Shown: piece by piece, positions 6,780-14,340 of the stretch | Layout: each line of letters begins with the position of its first letter | Numbering within the stretch: position 1 is the stretch's first letter | DNA from: Sphaerisporangium corydalis | Lineage (GTDB): Bacteria > Actinomycetota > Actinomycetes > Streptosporangiales > Streptosporangiaceae | Direction: 5' to 3' | Assembly (NCBI RefSeq): GCF_025506355.1 | Contig: NZ_JANZYP010000084.1 | Coordinates: forward strand, 1-35,852 | DNA: 35,852 nt | Position numbers and translations under genes: made by a program | The notes under the pieces: generated by a model | What the model was told of the DNA's origin: nothing | Database searches by the model: none | What the model saw: only the letters and a program-made list of their open reading frames with translations

Positions 6780-7658
6780 TTACACGCGCTGCTTGAACTC
6801 CTCGAATCGTACGCCGGTGAGGTCGGCGGACAGTTCCCAGAGCCGCCGGGCGTCCGCCTCGTCGCGGGCACGGGCGGACATCTTCAGCTTCTTCAGCTTC
6901 GGTCCGATGAAGTCGCCCGGCTGGATGTCCGGCGAGGTCGCCGCGTACAGGGAGGGTTCCGCGCCCTGCTCGGCCGTGTACGCGAACAGGCCGGTGATCG
7001 CGCGCACCGGGCCGGTGAGCACTCCCATCTGGAGGAAGTTGGTGGCCGTCATGCCGGGATGCGACGCCACGCTGAGCAGGTCCGCCCCGGCGGCGCGGGC
7101 ACGCCGTCCGAGCTCCAGGGTGAACAGCAGGTTGGCCAGCTTGGAGCGGGCGTAGGCGGACATCCGTCCGTAGCCCTTCTCCAGGGTCAGGTCATCGAAG
7201 TCGATCTTCCCCAGGTTGTGGGCGTCGCTGGAGACGGTGACGACGCGGGCCCCCGGCCTGGCCAGGAGCAGCGGGAGCAGCAGCCCGGTCAGCGCGAAGT
7301 GCCCGAAGTGGTTGGTGCCGAGCTGGGTCTCGAACCCGTCGGCCGTGAAGCCGCGCGGGATGAGGCCGATTCCGGCGTTGTTGACGAGCAGGTCGAGCCC
7401 GCCGAGGCGGCCGGTCAGGCCTGCGGCGAAGGCGCGGACGGACGACAGGTCGGCCAGGTCGAGCGAGGCGAGCTCGACCTGGGCGCCCGGGGCGCGTTCG
7501 AGGACCTGCCGCACGGCCGCCTCGCCTTTGGCCCGGTCGCGGCTGGTCAGGATGACGTGCGCTCCGTGGGCGGCCAGCCTGGCCGCGGTGGGCAGGCCGA
7601 TTCCGCTGTTCCCTCCGGTGACCACGGCGGTGGACCCGGACAGGTCGGGGATCTTCAT
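6780..7658 (-). CDS. Short-chain dehydrogenase/reductase (SDR)
   Basis: A 292-aa protein. TGGNSGIG near residues 14-21 is the cofactor-binding glycine motif, LDLADLSSV the adenine-contact region, and LLVNNAGIG the NNAG motif. The catalytic set is Ser in VSSDAHNLG and Tyr/Lys in SAYARSKLAN. The YGRMSAYARSKLANLLF and SVASHPGMTATNF landmarks match the retinol-dehydrogenase/WW-oxidoreductase-like subgroup, which uses NAD(P)H on varied lipophilic carbonyls. The start has AGGAG seven bases upstream and lies only 12 nt from a palindromic operator. It is cotranscribed with the TetR gene that follows. Confidence 0.9.
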   Translation of the reverse strand: MKIPDLSGSTAVVTGGNSGIGLPTAARLAAHGAHVILTSRDRAKGEAAVRQVLERAPGAQVELASLDLADLSSVRAFAAGLTGRLGGLDLLVNNAGIGLIPRGFTADGFETQLGTNHFGHFALTGLLLPLLLARPGARVVTVSSDAHNLGKIDFDDLTLEKGYGRMSAYARSKLANLLFTLELGRRARAAGADLLSVASHPGMTATNFLQMGVLTGPVRAITGLFAYTAEQGAEPSLYAATSPDIQPGDFIGPKLKKLKMSARARDEADARRLWELSADLTGVRFEEFKQRV

Positions 7659-7670
7659 TTCAGTCTCCTA

Positions 7671-7693
7671 GTGTACGACACCGTTTCGTACAC
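7671..7693 (-). promoter_or_regulatory. TetR-type palindromic operator of the SDR-tetR operon
   Basis: A perfect 8-nt dyad, GTGTACGA (7671-7678) and TCGTACAC (7686-7693), is separated by CACCGTT, itself partly symmetric (AC-n-GT). The 23-bp element sits directly before the ribosome binding site of the SDR gene and must overlap its promoter; TACACT on the minus strand is a possible -10. Size and form are typical of AcrR/TetR operators. Confidence 0.8.
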
Positions 7694-7731
7694 CACGATA
7701 ACCCACACTCGCGGGCAATGCGCGGACATGA

Positions 7732-7767
7732 GGAACGGCCACCCCGGCGTGCGGGAGTGGCCGTTCC
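7732..7767 (-). terminator. Strong hairpin terminator after the molybdopterin oxidoreductase gene
   Basis: Perfect 11-nt arms GGAACGGCCAC (7732-7742) and GTGGCCGTTCC (7757-7767) enclose a 14-nt GC-rich loop. It lies downstream of the minus-strand gene ending at 7851 and upstream of the SDR promoter, so it insulates the two units. There is no T-tract, as is common in actinobacteria. Confidence 0.75.
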
Positions 7768-7780
7768 CCGGCGACTGAAG

Positions 7781-7860
7781 GCCGGGCCGATCAGGCGGAT
7801 GTCGAGCCGGCCAGGCGGAGATCGGGCCGATCAGGCAGAGGCGGGGGCGGTCAGGCGGAG
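7781..7860. repeat. Four imperfect 20-bp tandem units spanning a stop codon
   Basis: Units begin at 7781, 7801, 7821 and 7841 and share a core like GNCGGGCCGATCAGGCGGAG. The last unit contains the TGA stop (minus strand, 7851-7853) of the molybdopterin gene. The complement of each unit carries a TGA-type end (CNGCCTGA or CGCCTGG). The period of 20 shifts the frame at every copy. Confidence 0.8.
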
Positions 7861-10073
7861 GCCGGGGCGGGGATGCGGCCGTCGATCGGCGTGTCGCCCA
7901 GGATGTCGATGGGGCTGACCGTGACCGGTACGCCGTTGAAGACGGCGTTGCCGGACGGGACGTCGATCACCGACTCGTCGGTCAGCGCGTTCGCGTTGAC
8001 GCCCGCCTCCACCGACGCGAGCCGCTGCGGGGTGCCCGCGTGCCCCCACCCGTGGGGCAGGCTCACGACCCCCGGCATGATCATGTCGGTGGGTTCGACC
8101 GGCACGACCAGCTCGCCGTTGGCCGAGCGGACGACCACCTCGTCGCCGAGCCCGAGCCGGGTCACGTCGTCCGGGTGGATGTGCAGGGTGCACTGGTTGG
8201 ACCCGCCGCGCAGGGTGGGCACGTTGTGCAGCCAGCTGTTCAGGGAGCGAAGCTGGCGGCGCCCGATCAGCACCATCTCCGGCGCCGGCGTGGCCAGCCG
8301 TTCGAGCATCCGGCCGGTCTCCTCGGCCATCCCCGGCGGGGCCAGCTCCACCTTGCCCGAGGCCGTGGACAGCAGCTCGGCCAGCCTGGGCCCGAGCGGG
8401 CCGAGGTCGATGCCGTGCGGGTTCTCCCGCAGCTTGGCCAGCGACAGGCCGTACGGGCCCATCCTGAGCATGGCGTCCAGCATGAGTTCGGGTCCGCTGT
8501 CGCCCTCGAGTGAGGCCCGCAGCTCGGCCACGTCCATGCCCTCGACCGGCGAGCCCGGCATGCTGGTGCCCCCGGCGAGCATGCCGCCGAGCATCATCTC
8601 GTCGACCGCGGAGGGGTCGGCGTCCGGCCCCTGCCCCTGGGCGATCAGCATGAGCCTGCCCATGATCGCGGCCTCGGACGGCTGCCCCGGCTCCAGCTCC
8701 CGGATGGCCGGGGAGTACCGGGTGTAGTTCCGCACCGTGACGGTCAGCAGCAGGAAGTCGTAGTGCGGCATCTGCAGGATCCGCGGCGGCGGCAGGATGA
8801 CGTGGGCGTACTGCGTGGTCTCGTTGAGGTAGGGGTCGACGCAGACCATGAACTCCAGGTCGGCGAGGGCCCGCGCCAGCCGGGGCCCGCCCGGCGCCGA
8901 CAGCACCGGGTTGCCCGCCACCGACACCAGCGCCCTGACCTGGCCCTCTCCGGGGGTCTCGATCTCGTCGGCGAGCGTGGCCACCGGGAACTCCCCGAGC
9001 GACTCCGGCAGCCCTCGTACGCGGCTGTGCCAGTGCCCGGTGGCGTACGGCTCGTGCCAGGGGCCGATCCCGCCCGCGGCGATCCGGGTGAACATGACCC
9101 CGCCGGGCCGGTCGAGGTTCCCGGTCAGGGTGTTGATCACGTCGACCAGCCACTGCGCGGCCGTACCGAACTCGACGGTGCAGGCGCCGATGCGGGAGTA
9201 GACGGCGGCGGTGGGGGCCGCGGCCAGCTCACGCGCCAGCCGGACGATCTTCTCGGCGGGCACCCCGCAGATCGGGGACACGGCTTCGGGGGCGAAGTCC
9301 TCGGCCAGCCGCCGCAGGTCCTCGACGCCCTCCACGTCGACGCCGATCGCGGTGAGGTTCTCCGCCAGCAGGGTGTGCACGATGCCGTACAGCAGGAAGG
9401 CGTCGGTGCCCGGCCTGATGAACAGGTGCTCGTCGGCGAGGTCGGCGGTGCGTGTGCGGCGCGGGTCGACGACCACGAGTCTGCCGCCGCGCTTGCGCAG
9501 GTCCTTGAGGCGGGCCGGGAAGTTCGGGGCGGCGCACAGCGAGCCGTTGGACTCCACGGGGTTGGCGCCGAGCACAAGCAGGTAGTCGGTGCGGTCCAGG
9601 TCGGGCACCGGGATGGCCATCGGGTTGCCGAACATCAGGCCGCAGGACACGTGCTTCGGCATCTGGTCGATGGTGCTGGCGGAGTAGATGTTGCGGGTGC
9701 CGAGCGCCTGGCCCAGCGGCCCCCGGTACAGGGGTCCGGCCATGGTGTGGAAGGTGGGGTTGCCGAAGTAGGCGGCGAGGCTCTCGCGCCCGTGGGTGTC
9801 GATGACCTTGTTCAGGCCCTCGTCGACGACCCGGAACGCCTCGTCCCAGGAGACCTCGTGCCACTCGCCGTCCCTGCGGACCATGGGGACGCGCAGCCGG
9901 TCAGGGTCGGCGTCGAGGTGGCCGAGGCTGGCGCCCTTGGGGCAGATGTACCCCTTGGAGAACGGGTCCTCCGGGTCGCCCTTGACCGACGTGACCTGCC
10001 CGGCGTCGTCGAGGGTGAGCCGCAGGCCGCAGACGGCGTCACAAAGGGGGCAGGTCCGGTGCACGGTTCTCAT
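7851..10073 (-). CDS. Molybdopterin-dependent oxidoreductase (formate-dehydrogenase/nitrate-reductase superfamily)
   Basis: About 740 aa. Near the N-terminus a C-x2-C-x3-C ... C set (CPLCDAVC, then CPKG about 29 residues on) binds a 4Fe-4S cluster, as in bis-MGD enzymes. Further motifs: YRGPLGQALGTRNIYSAS, DQMPKHVSCGLMFG (the Cys may ligate Mo), DYLLVLGANPVESN, VVVDPRRTRTADLADEHLFIRPGTDAFLLYGI, and the C-terminal molybdopterin-dinucleotide domain (STASGKVELAPP ... SWLHNVPTLRGG, LPHGWGH). Overall it resembles the stand-alone mycobacterial Rv0197-type oxidoreductases. No Tat signal is visible, so it is probably cytoplasmic. AGGAG lies five bases before ATG 10073, favouring this over the GTG two codons earlier. 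The substrate is unknown and no electron-transfer subunit is adjacent. Confidence 0.88.
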   Translation of the reverse strand: MRTVHRTCPLCDAVCGLRLTLDDAGQVTSVKGDPEDPFSKGYICPKGASLGHLDADPDRLRVPMVRRDGEWHEVSWDEAFRVVDEGLNKVIDTHGRESLAAYFGNPTFHTMAGPLYRGPLGQALGTRNIYSASTIDQMPKHVSCGLMFGNPMAIPVPDLDRTDYLLVLGANPVESNGSLCAAPNFPARLKDLRKRGGRLVVVDPRRTRTADLADEHLFIRPGTDAFLLYGIVHTLLAENLTAIGVDVEGVEDLRRLAEDFAPEAVSPICGVPAEKIVRLARELAAAPTAAVYSRIGACTVEFGTAAQWLVDVINTLTGNLDRPGGVMFTRIAAGGIGPWHEPYATGHWHSRVRGLPESLGEFPVATLADEIETPGEGQVRALVSVAGNPVLSAPGGPRLARALADLEFMVCVDPYLNETTQYAHVILPPPRILQMPHYDFLLLTVTVRNYTRYSPAIRELEPGQPSEAAIMGRLMLIAQGQGPDADPSAVDEMMLGGMLAGGTSMPGSPVEGMDVAELRASLEGDSGPELMLDAMLRMGPYGLSLAKLRENPHGIDLGPLGPRLAELLSTASGKVELAPPGMAEETGRMLERLATPAPEMVLIGRRQLRSLNSWLHNVPTLRGGSNQCTLHIHPDDVTRLGLGDEVVVRSANGELVVPVEPTDMIMPGVVSLPHGWGHAGTPQRLASVEAGVNANALTDESVIDVPSGNAVFNGVPVTVSPIDILGDTPIDGRIPAPASA

Positions 10074-10079
10074 CGGCAC

Positions 10080-10418
10080 TCCTGAGATCGTCGATTGGAC
10101 TCATCATGAGCAGGTACCGGAGACAAGGGGAACCCCAGGAAATCCGGTTCTAGGGGTTGATCCGCGGCCGAAAACCCGTCTCGCCTTACGGGACCGGAAG
10201 CTCATACGTGACCAAATTTCGTTTTCGTCCCGTACCGTGGGAGACCGGGGGTTTCCGACGTGACATCGCGGGCAGTGCGGACTGGTTCGTGCCGGCCGAT
10301 CAACCGTCCGAAAAGGGATGTGTTCGTCCGCCATAGGACGCCTGCTCGGGCGTCGTGGGGTGGGGGCGGCCGTCTCGGCCGATGACGATGCGTTTTGGAC
10401 CACGGGAAGAAGGTCGTG
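10080..10418. other. Long intergenic region between divergent genes
   Basis: No coding region is supported. It holds the promoters of the minus-strand molybdopterin gene and the plus-strand small gene. Visible structure: CTCATCATGAG (10100-10110, a perfect dyad around a central C), GGGGAACCCC near 10128, and a CCCGT ... ACGGG hairpin (10175-10192). An AT-richer patch (ACCAAATTTCGTTTTCG) lies near 10208. None matches a regulatory family I can name. Confidence 0.4.
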
Positions 10419-10712
10419 ATGACGTACGAGGTCAGCGAAGGCAAGGCCGCGGCACGGGAGCTGGCGGCGCGGCTGCCCGGATGGTCGGTCTGGTACGGCC
10501 AGCACACCGGGCGCTTCTGGGCCATGCCCCGGAGCGTGGCGCAGGGTGGCGGACGGCTCGTCGAGGGGGAGACGCCCGAGCAGCTTGAGGACGCGGTGCG
10601 ACGCCTCGCGGGCGGGCCCCGGCAGGGCGAGCAGCCGCAGGACGCTCCGCGCGCCGACCAGACGCAGATGGACGCGCAGTACCGCCGCGAACCGGTGGGC
10701 ACCAGGAACTGA
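10419..10712 (+). CDS. Small actinobacterial protein of unknown function
   Basis: A 97-aa soluble protein with the order LAARLPGWSVWYGQHTGRFWAMPR, then an acidic LVEGETPEQLEDAVRRL helix and a Gln/Arg/Asp-rich tail. The WxVWYG-x-HTGRFWA pattern looks like a short protein found in many actinomycetes without assigned function. I recall it only as hypothetical. GAAGAAGG lies just before ATG 10419, which I prefer over TTG 10395 and GTG 10416. It is followed by a 23-bp tandem repeat. Confidence 0.65.
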   Translation: MTYEVSEGKAAARELAARLPGWSVWYGQHTGRFWAMPRSVAQGGGRLVEGETPEQLEDAVRRLAGGPRQGEQPQDAPRADQTQMDAQYRREPVGTRN

Positions 10713-10717
10713 CCGAC

Positions 10718-10786
10718 CTCGGCGGGCGCCTCAGGCAGCGCTCGGCGGGCGCCCCGGGTCACGCTCGGCGGGCGCCTCACGCCACG
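10718..10786. repeat. Three 23-bp tandem units after a stop codon
   Basis: CTCGGCGGGCGCC starts at 10718, 10741 and 10764 with exactly 23-bp spacing; the remainder of each unit is less conserved. It begins six bases after the upstream stop codon (TGA 10710-10712). GGCG/CGCC content allows hairpins, so a role in termination is possible but not shown. Confidence 0.85.
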
Positions 10787-10894
10787 CCGCACCGGGGCGA
10801 CTTTACGTGAGTTAGCTGTTCAACCGCTTGCATGGCTGAAATCGTCATAACTGTGTCATTGCAGCCATGACCAGCACTTCGAGAGCATGGACGC

Positions 10895-11860
10895 ATGGCA
10901 GAGCGCCGCGTCGTGTTCGTCGTCTTCCCTGACTTCCAGATCCTCGACCTGACCGGACCTCACGAGGTCTTCACGCAGGTCGGACGGCTGACGCCCGGCT
11001 ACCTGATCCAGACGGTGGCGGCGGCCCCCGGCACCGTCACGGCACGCGGGGGGCTCACCGTCACCCCCACGATGGTGATCGACGAGTGCGAGGGGCCCGT
11101 CGACACCCTCATCGCGGTCGGCGGGCGGGGGACGACCGCCGCCCGCGACGACGCCCGCCTGATGGACTGGCTGGCCTCGGCCGCGCGGCGCTCGCGGCGC
11201 GTCGCGTCGGTGTGCACCGGGGCGTTCCTGCTGGCCAGGGCCGGCCTGCTGGACGGGCGCCGGGCCGTGACGCACTGGTCAAGTTGCGACCTGCTGGCCC
11301 GCCTCCACCCGGAGGTCACCGTCGATCCCGACCCCATCTTCGTCCGTGACGGCCAGGTGTGGACGTCCGCGGGGGTCACCGCCGGCATGGACATGGCGCT
11401 GGCCATGGTCGAGGAGGACCACGGCGCCGACATGGCACGGCGGATCGCGCGGCAGCTCGTCATGTTCGTGCAGCGCCCGGGCGGGCAGGCCCAGTTCAGC
11501 ACCCAGCTCGCCGCGCAACGGCCCGCGCGGGCGCCGCTGCGCGAGGTACAGGAGTGGATCGCCGAGCACCTGGCGGCGGACCTGACCGTCCCCGTGCTCG
11601 CGGCCCGCGCCGGGATGAGCGAACGCAACTTCGCGCGCGTCTTCACCGCGCAGGCCGGGCTGACGCCCGCCGCCTACGTGGAGTCCGCCCGCGTCGAGGC
11701 CGCGCAGCGGCTGCTGGAGACCACCGACACCACAGTGGACGCCATCGCGCGGGCCTGCGGGTTCGGCACGGTGCAGACCATGCACCGCTGTTTCAAACGG
11801 GCCCTCCGGGTCACCCCGGGGCAGTACCGGGGCCATTTCAGCGCGCACGGCCCCGGCTGA
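10895..11860 (+). CDS. GlxA-type transcriptional regulator (DJ-1/PfpI domain plus AraC HTH)
   Basis: A 321-aa protein. Residues about 5-170 form a DJ-1/PfpI amidotransferase-like domain (VVFVVFPDFQILDLTGPHEVF; nucleophile-elbow Cys107 in SVCTGAFLLA; His in THWSSCD). Residues about 215-315 are an AraC-type double helix-turn-helix (LREVQEWIAEHLAADLTVPVLAARAGMSERNFARVF ... VDAIARACGFGTVQTMHRCFKR). Such regulators, like GlxA, ArgR and CdhR, sense small nitrogenous or carbonyl compounds. The gene for a free-standing DJ-1 enzyme follows 44 nt downstream and is its likely target or partner. ATG 10895 follows a GAGAG element, a weak ribosome binding site. Confidence 0.9.
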   Translation: MAERRVVFVVFPDFQILDLTGPHEVFTQVGRLTPGYLIQTVAAAPGTVTARGGLTVTPTMVIDECEGPVDTLIAVGGRGTTAARDDARLMDWLASAARRSRRVASVCTGAFLLARAGLLDGRRAVTHWSSCDLLARLHPEVTVDPDPIFVRDGQVWTSAGVTAGMDMALAMVEEDHGADMARRIARQLVMFVQRPGGQAQFSTQLAAQRPARAPLREVQEWIAEHLAADLTVPVLAARAGMSERNFARVFTAQAGLTPAAYVESARVEAAQRLLETTDTTVDAIARACGFGTVQTMHRCFKRALRVTPGQYRGHFSAHGPG

Positions 11861-11904
11861 CGCCGGCCGCGCGACACGGCCACACCCACTGGAAGGAACC
11901 CATC

Positions 11905-12528
11905 ATGCGTATCGTCATCCCGCTGTACGAGGGATTCACCGCGCTGGACGTGGTCGGGCCGTACGAGGTGCTGCGGATGCTGCCCGGCGCCGAGGTGGTG
12001 CTGGCCGCGTCCGCCGAAGGGCCGGTGCGCGACGGCGTGGGCGCGCTTGCCCTCACGGCCGACGCGACGCTGGACGCCATCGAGTCCTGTGACATCCTGC
12101 TGGTCCCCGGCGGCCCGGGCTCCAGGAGGCTGGTGTCCGACGAGGGGTTCGCGGCCTGGATCCGGCGGATGGACGCGGGGACCACGTGGACGACGTCGGT
12201 CTGCACGGGTTCCCTGCTCCTCGGCGCCGCCGGGCTGCTCCGGGGGCTCCAGGCCACGTCCCACTGGAGTGCCACCGACCTGCTGGAGTCGTTCGGCGCC
12301 ACCTACACCGCCGAACGCGTCGTGTTCCAGGGCAAGGTGGTGACGGCCGCCGGCGTCTCCTCGGGCATCGACATGGCGCTCGCGCTCGTCGCGCGGATCG
12401 CCGATCGGACCACCGCCGAGGCGATCCAGCTCGCCATCGAGTACGACCCGCAACCCCCGTTCGACTCCGGGTCGCTGGCCAAGGCCCCGGAGGCCGCCAG
12501 GGAACTCCTCATGTCCGGCCGCGTCTGA
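11905..12528 (+). CDS. DJ-1/PfpI family enzyme, isonitrile-hydratase-like
   Basis: A 207-aa single-domain protein: IVIPLYEGFTALDVVGPYEVL (conserved Asp15), ILLVPGGPGS, the nucleophile elbow TSVCTGSLLLGAAGLL with Cys100, TSHWSATDLL with His about 120, and VTAAGVSSGIDMALAL. These landmarks match the isonitrile hydratase (InhA) subgroup of DJ-1 proteins, which hydrate isocyanides to N-formamides, but related proteins have other substrates. GGAAGGAA precedes ATG 11905. It is cotranscribed with the GlxA-type regulator and is probably the enzyme that regulator controls. Confidence 0.85.
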   Translation: MRIVIPLYEGFTALDVVGPYEVLRMLPGAEVVLAASAEGPVRDGVGALALTADATLDAIESCDILLVPGGPGSRRLVSDEGFAAWIRRMDAGTTWTTSVCTGSLLLGAAGLLRGLQATSHWSATDLLESFGATYTAERVVFQGKVVTAAGVSSGIDMALALVARIADRTTAEAIQLAIEYDPQPPFDSGSLAKAPEAARELLMSGRV

Positions 12529-12550
12529 CCTGCCGCGAGCCACGTCCTGC

Positions 12551-12595
12551 GGCCTCGGAACCGGCGGTCTCGGAATCCAGGGCCTCGGAACCGGG
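12551..12595. repeat. Three 15-bp tandem units at a convergent gene junction
   Basis: Units start at 12551, 12566 and 12581 (GGCCTCGGAACCGG, GGTCTCGGAATCCAG, GGCCTCGGAACCGGG). They lie between the ends of the plus-strand DJ-1 gene and the minus-strand HNH gene. The outer copies are nearly identical and the middle one has diverged. Confidence 0.85.
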
Positions 12596-12615
12596 AGCCG
12601 CGCGGCCGGGCGTCG

Positions 12616-13317
12616 TCAGCGGCACTGGGCGAGCATCGATGCCTTGTCGGCCCTGGTGACGGGCAGGTCGTACTTGACCGCGACCTGCGCGAACCTGGCG
12701 ACGTACGCGCAGCGGATCCGCCGTACCGGCGGGAGCCAGGACGCCGGCCCCGCGCCGCCCTTGGCCTCGTTGGCCGGGCCGTAGACCGGGATCAGGTTGA
12801 GCGGGTCGTTGGCGATGCGGACCCGCTTCGCCTTGGACCACCTCGACGCGCCCATCCGCCACTCGTAGGACAGCGGCACCACGTGGTCGACCTGGACACG
12901 GTCCGCGTCGCCCTTGACCCACCGGATCTTCCTGCCGGTGTACGGGTCCTTCAGCGTCATCGCGATGACGACGCATTTCGAGCCGACACGGTACCTCAGG
13001 TCCTCGCCGTCGCGGGCCAGCAGGTCGTCCCGGGTGCGGCACCCGTTGCGCGCGTACGGGACGCCTTTGGCGCTGTCGGCCCAGTTCACGCCGAATCGGG
13101 TGCGGGTGTAGCCCCGCTTGGAGCCCTGGGCGCCGACCCGGACCTTCCTGATGAGCTTGACCGCGGCGCCCCGGTCCGGGCGGGAGGTGAGCGGGACCAG
13201 CCCCGGCTTCGTCCCGTCCGGGTTCTCCAGCGGCTTGGCGCGGGCGACGACCGACGCGGGGGCGTGCGAGACGTCGCGGGCGGCCAGCGAGACGAGCAGC
13301 ATGGCCCCTGCCACCAC
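12616..13317 (-). CDS. Secreted HNH endonuclease family protein (DUF1524/GmrSD C-terminal type)
   Basis: About 233 aa. The C-terminal part carries VDHVVPLSYEWRMGASRWS, VRIANDPLNLIPVYGPANEAKGGAGPASWLPP and RIRCAYVARFAQV: the D-H-V-V-P-L metal-binding strand, N-L and N-x-x-K-G of secreted actinobacterial HNH/DUF1524 nucleases. Cys residues (GCRTRDDLL, KCVVIAM, IRCAYV, LAQCR) suggest extracellular disulfides. The annotated GTG start gives a hydrophobic N-terminus without a basic n-region. A CTG at 13341-13339, five bases after GGGAGG, would add STRGTVA and give a more normal signal peptide, so the true start may be CTG 13341. Likely roles are nucleic-acid scavenging or competition. Confidence 0.82.
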   Translation of the reverse strand: MVAGAMLLVSLAARDVSHAPASVVARAKPLENPDGTKPGLVPLTSRPDRGAAVKLIRKVRVGAQGSKRGYTRTRFGVNWADSAKGVPYARNGCRTRDDLLARDGEDLRYRVGSKCVVIAMTLKDPYTGRKIRWVKGDADRVQVDHVVPLSYEWRMGASRWSKAKRVRIANDPLNLIPVYGPANEAKGGAGPASWLPPVRRIRCAYVARFAQVAVKYDLPVTRADKASMLAQCR

Positions 13318-13410
13318 GGCGACGGTCCCCCGCGTGCTCAGCGCCGCCTCCCTGGCGAAAACGGGTGAAAGGTCACGATGATGATTTCCATGAACGGCCC
13401 ATCTGACACC

Positions 13411-14220
13411 TTACCGGGCGATCACCTCGTGCAGGCGCTCGGCGAACTCCACCGGGTGACCGAGGTAGCCGACGTGGTCGCCGGGGAACTCCTCGACCGT
13501 GGCGCCGAGGCGTGCGGCCAGCTCGGTGACGGCCAGGTAGGGCATCTGCCCGCGCGACTCCCGCCCGCCCGCGGGCACGACCGGGGCCGCCCGCAGCGCG
13601 GCCACGTCGGGCAGATAGGTGGCGAAGGACCGGACGTCGTAGGCGAAGAAGGGCTCCATGTTGGCCATGACCCTGGCGATCAGAGCCCGCGCCTCCGGTG
13701 GCAGCTCCTGGCCCGAGTCGAACTGCGGCTTCTGGCCGAGTTCTTCGGCGAACTTCTTCAGCGCGGGCGTCAGGCCCTCCTGGCGGTAGGTGGCCTGCAC
13801 GTCCGCGAGGAACGCGTCCCATCGTCCGGCGTCGGGCAGCAGCCGGATGGCGGGCGGCTCGTGCGCGACGAGGGTGCGCACGAGCCCGGGGTGGCGGGTC
13901 ACCAGTTCGAGCCCGGTCTGCGCGCCGGAGCTGCTGCCGAAGACGTACGCGGGCTCGCCGCCGACCTCCTCCAGCAGCAGGCGCGCGTCCTGCGCGAGCG
14001 TCTCGATCGTCAGCACGCCGCGCGGGCCTTCGACCGTGCTGCGGGAGTTGCCCCTCGGGTCGTAGGTCACCACCGTGTAGCGGTCGGCGAGCACTCGTGC
14101 CACCTGGGTGTACGCGGTGGCGTCGCTGCCGCCGCCGGGGATGAGCAGCAGCGCCGGGCCCGAGCCCCACACCTCGTGGTAGATGGTCGCGCCGGGCACG
14201 TCCAGGGTCGATGTCCTCAT
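13411..14220 (-). CDS. Alpha/beta hydrolase
   Basis: A 269-aa cytoplasmic protein. It has an LLLIPGGGSDATAY oxyanion-hole region and YDPRGNSRS. The nucleophile elbow GSSSGA has Ser in the expected place, the candidate acid lies in the late strand region, and the catalytic His is in EFPGDHVGYLGHP. The pattern matches actinobacterial hydrolases acting on unknown esters or epoxide-like substrates. ATG 14220 is preceded by AAGGCGG, and sequence upstream of it is not hydrolase-like. It has its own promoter overlapped by a dyad (14261-14291), suggesting ligand-controlled expression by a regulator encoded outside this window. Confidence 0.88.
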   Translation of the reverse strand: MRTSTLDVPGATIYHEVWGSGPALLLIPGGGSDATAYTQVARVLADRYTVVTYDPRGNSRSTVEGPRGVLTIETLAQDARLLLEEVGGEPAYVFGSSSGAQTGLELVTRHPGLVRTLVAHEPPAIRLLPDAGRWDAFLADVQATYRQEGLTPALKKFAEELGQKPQFDSGQELPPEARALIARVMANMEPFFAYDVRSFATYLPDVAALRAAPVVPAGGRESRGQMPYLAVTELAARLGATVEEFPGDHVGYLGHPVEFAERLHEVIAR

Positions 14221-14260
14221 GTGAGCCGCCTTCGATCGGGGGTCTTCGCCTGCTGATGTC

Positions 14261-14291
14261 AATGTAAGTTGACACCTTGGGCGGTGTCAAC
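14261..14291 (-). promoter_or_regulatory. Promoter with overlapping operator for the alpha/beta hydrolase
   Basis: On the minus strand TTGACA (complement of 14285-14290) is a perfect -35, followed after 18 nt by TACATT (complement of 14261-14266). The -35 is embedded in a perfect 9-nt dyad, GTTGACACC (14268-14276) and GGTGTCAAC (14283-14291). Outer GTCAA and TTGAC half-sites lie near 14258-14262 and 14297-14301. A bound repressor would block RNA polymerase directly. Confidence 0.7.
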
Positions 14292-14340
14292 CAAATTTGA
14301 CGGTTATGGACGAACGCCCAGCTCAGGAACCCGAGAGCGC

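Noticed and set aside
10080-10418. Molybdenum-cofactor riboswitch upstream of the molybdopterin oxidoreductase
   Set aside because: I could not fit the conserved stems of that riboswitch. The region also serves a divergent gene and the minus-strand leader is short, with AGGAG next to the start.
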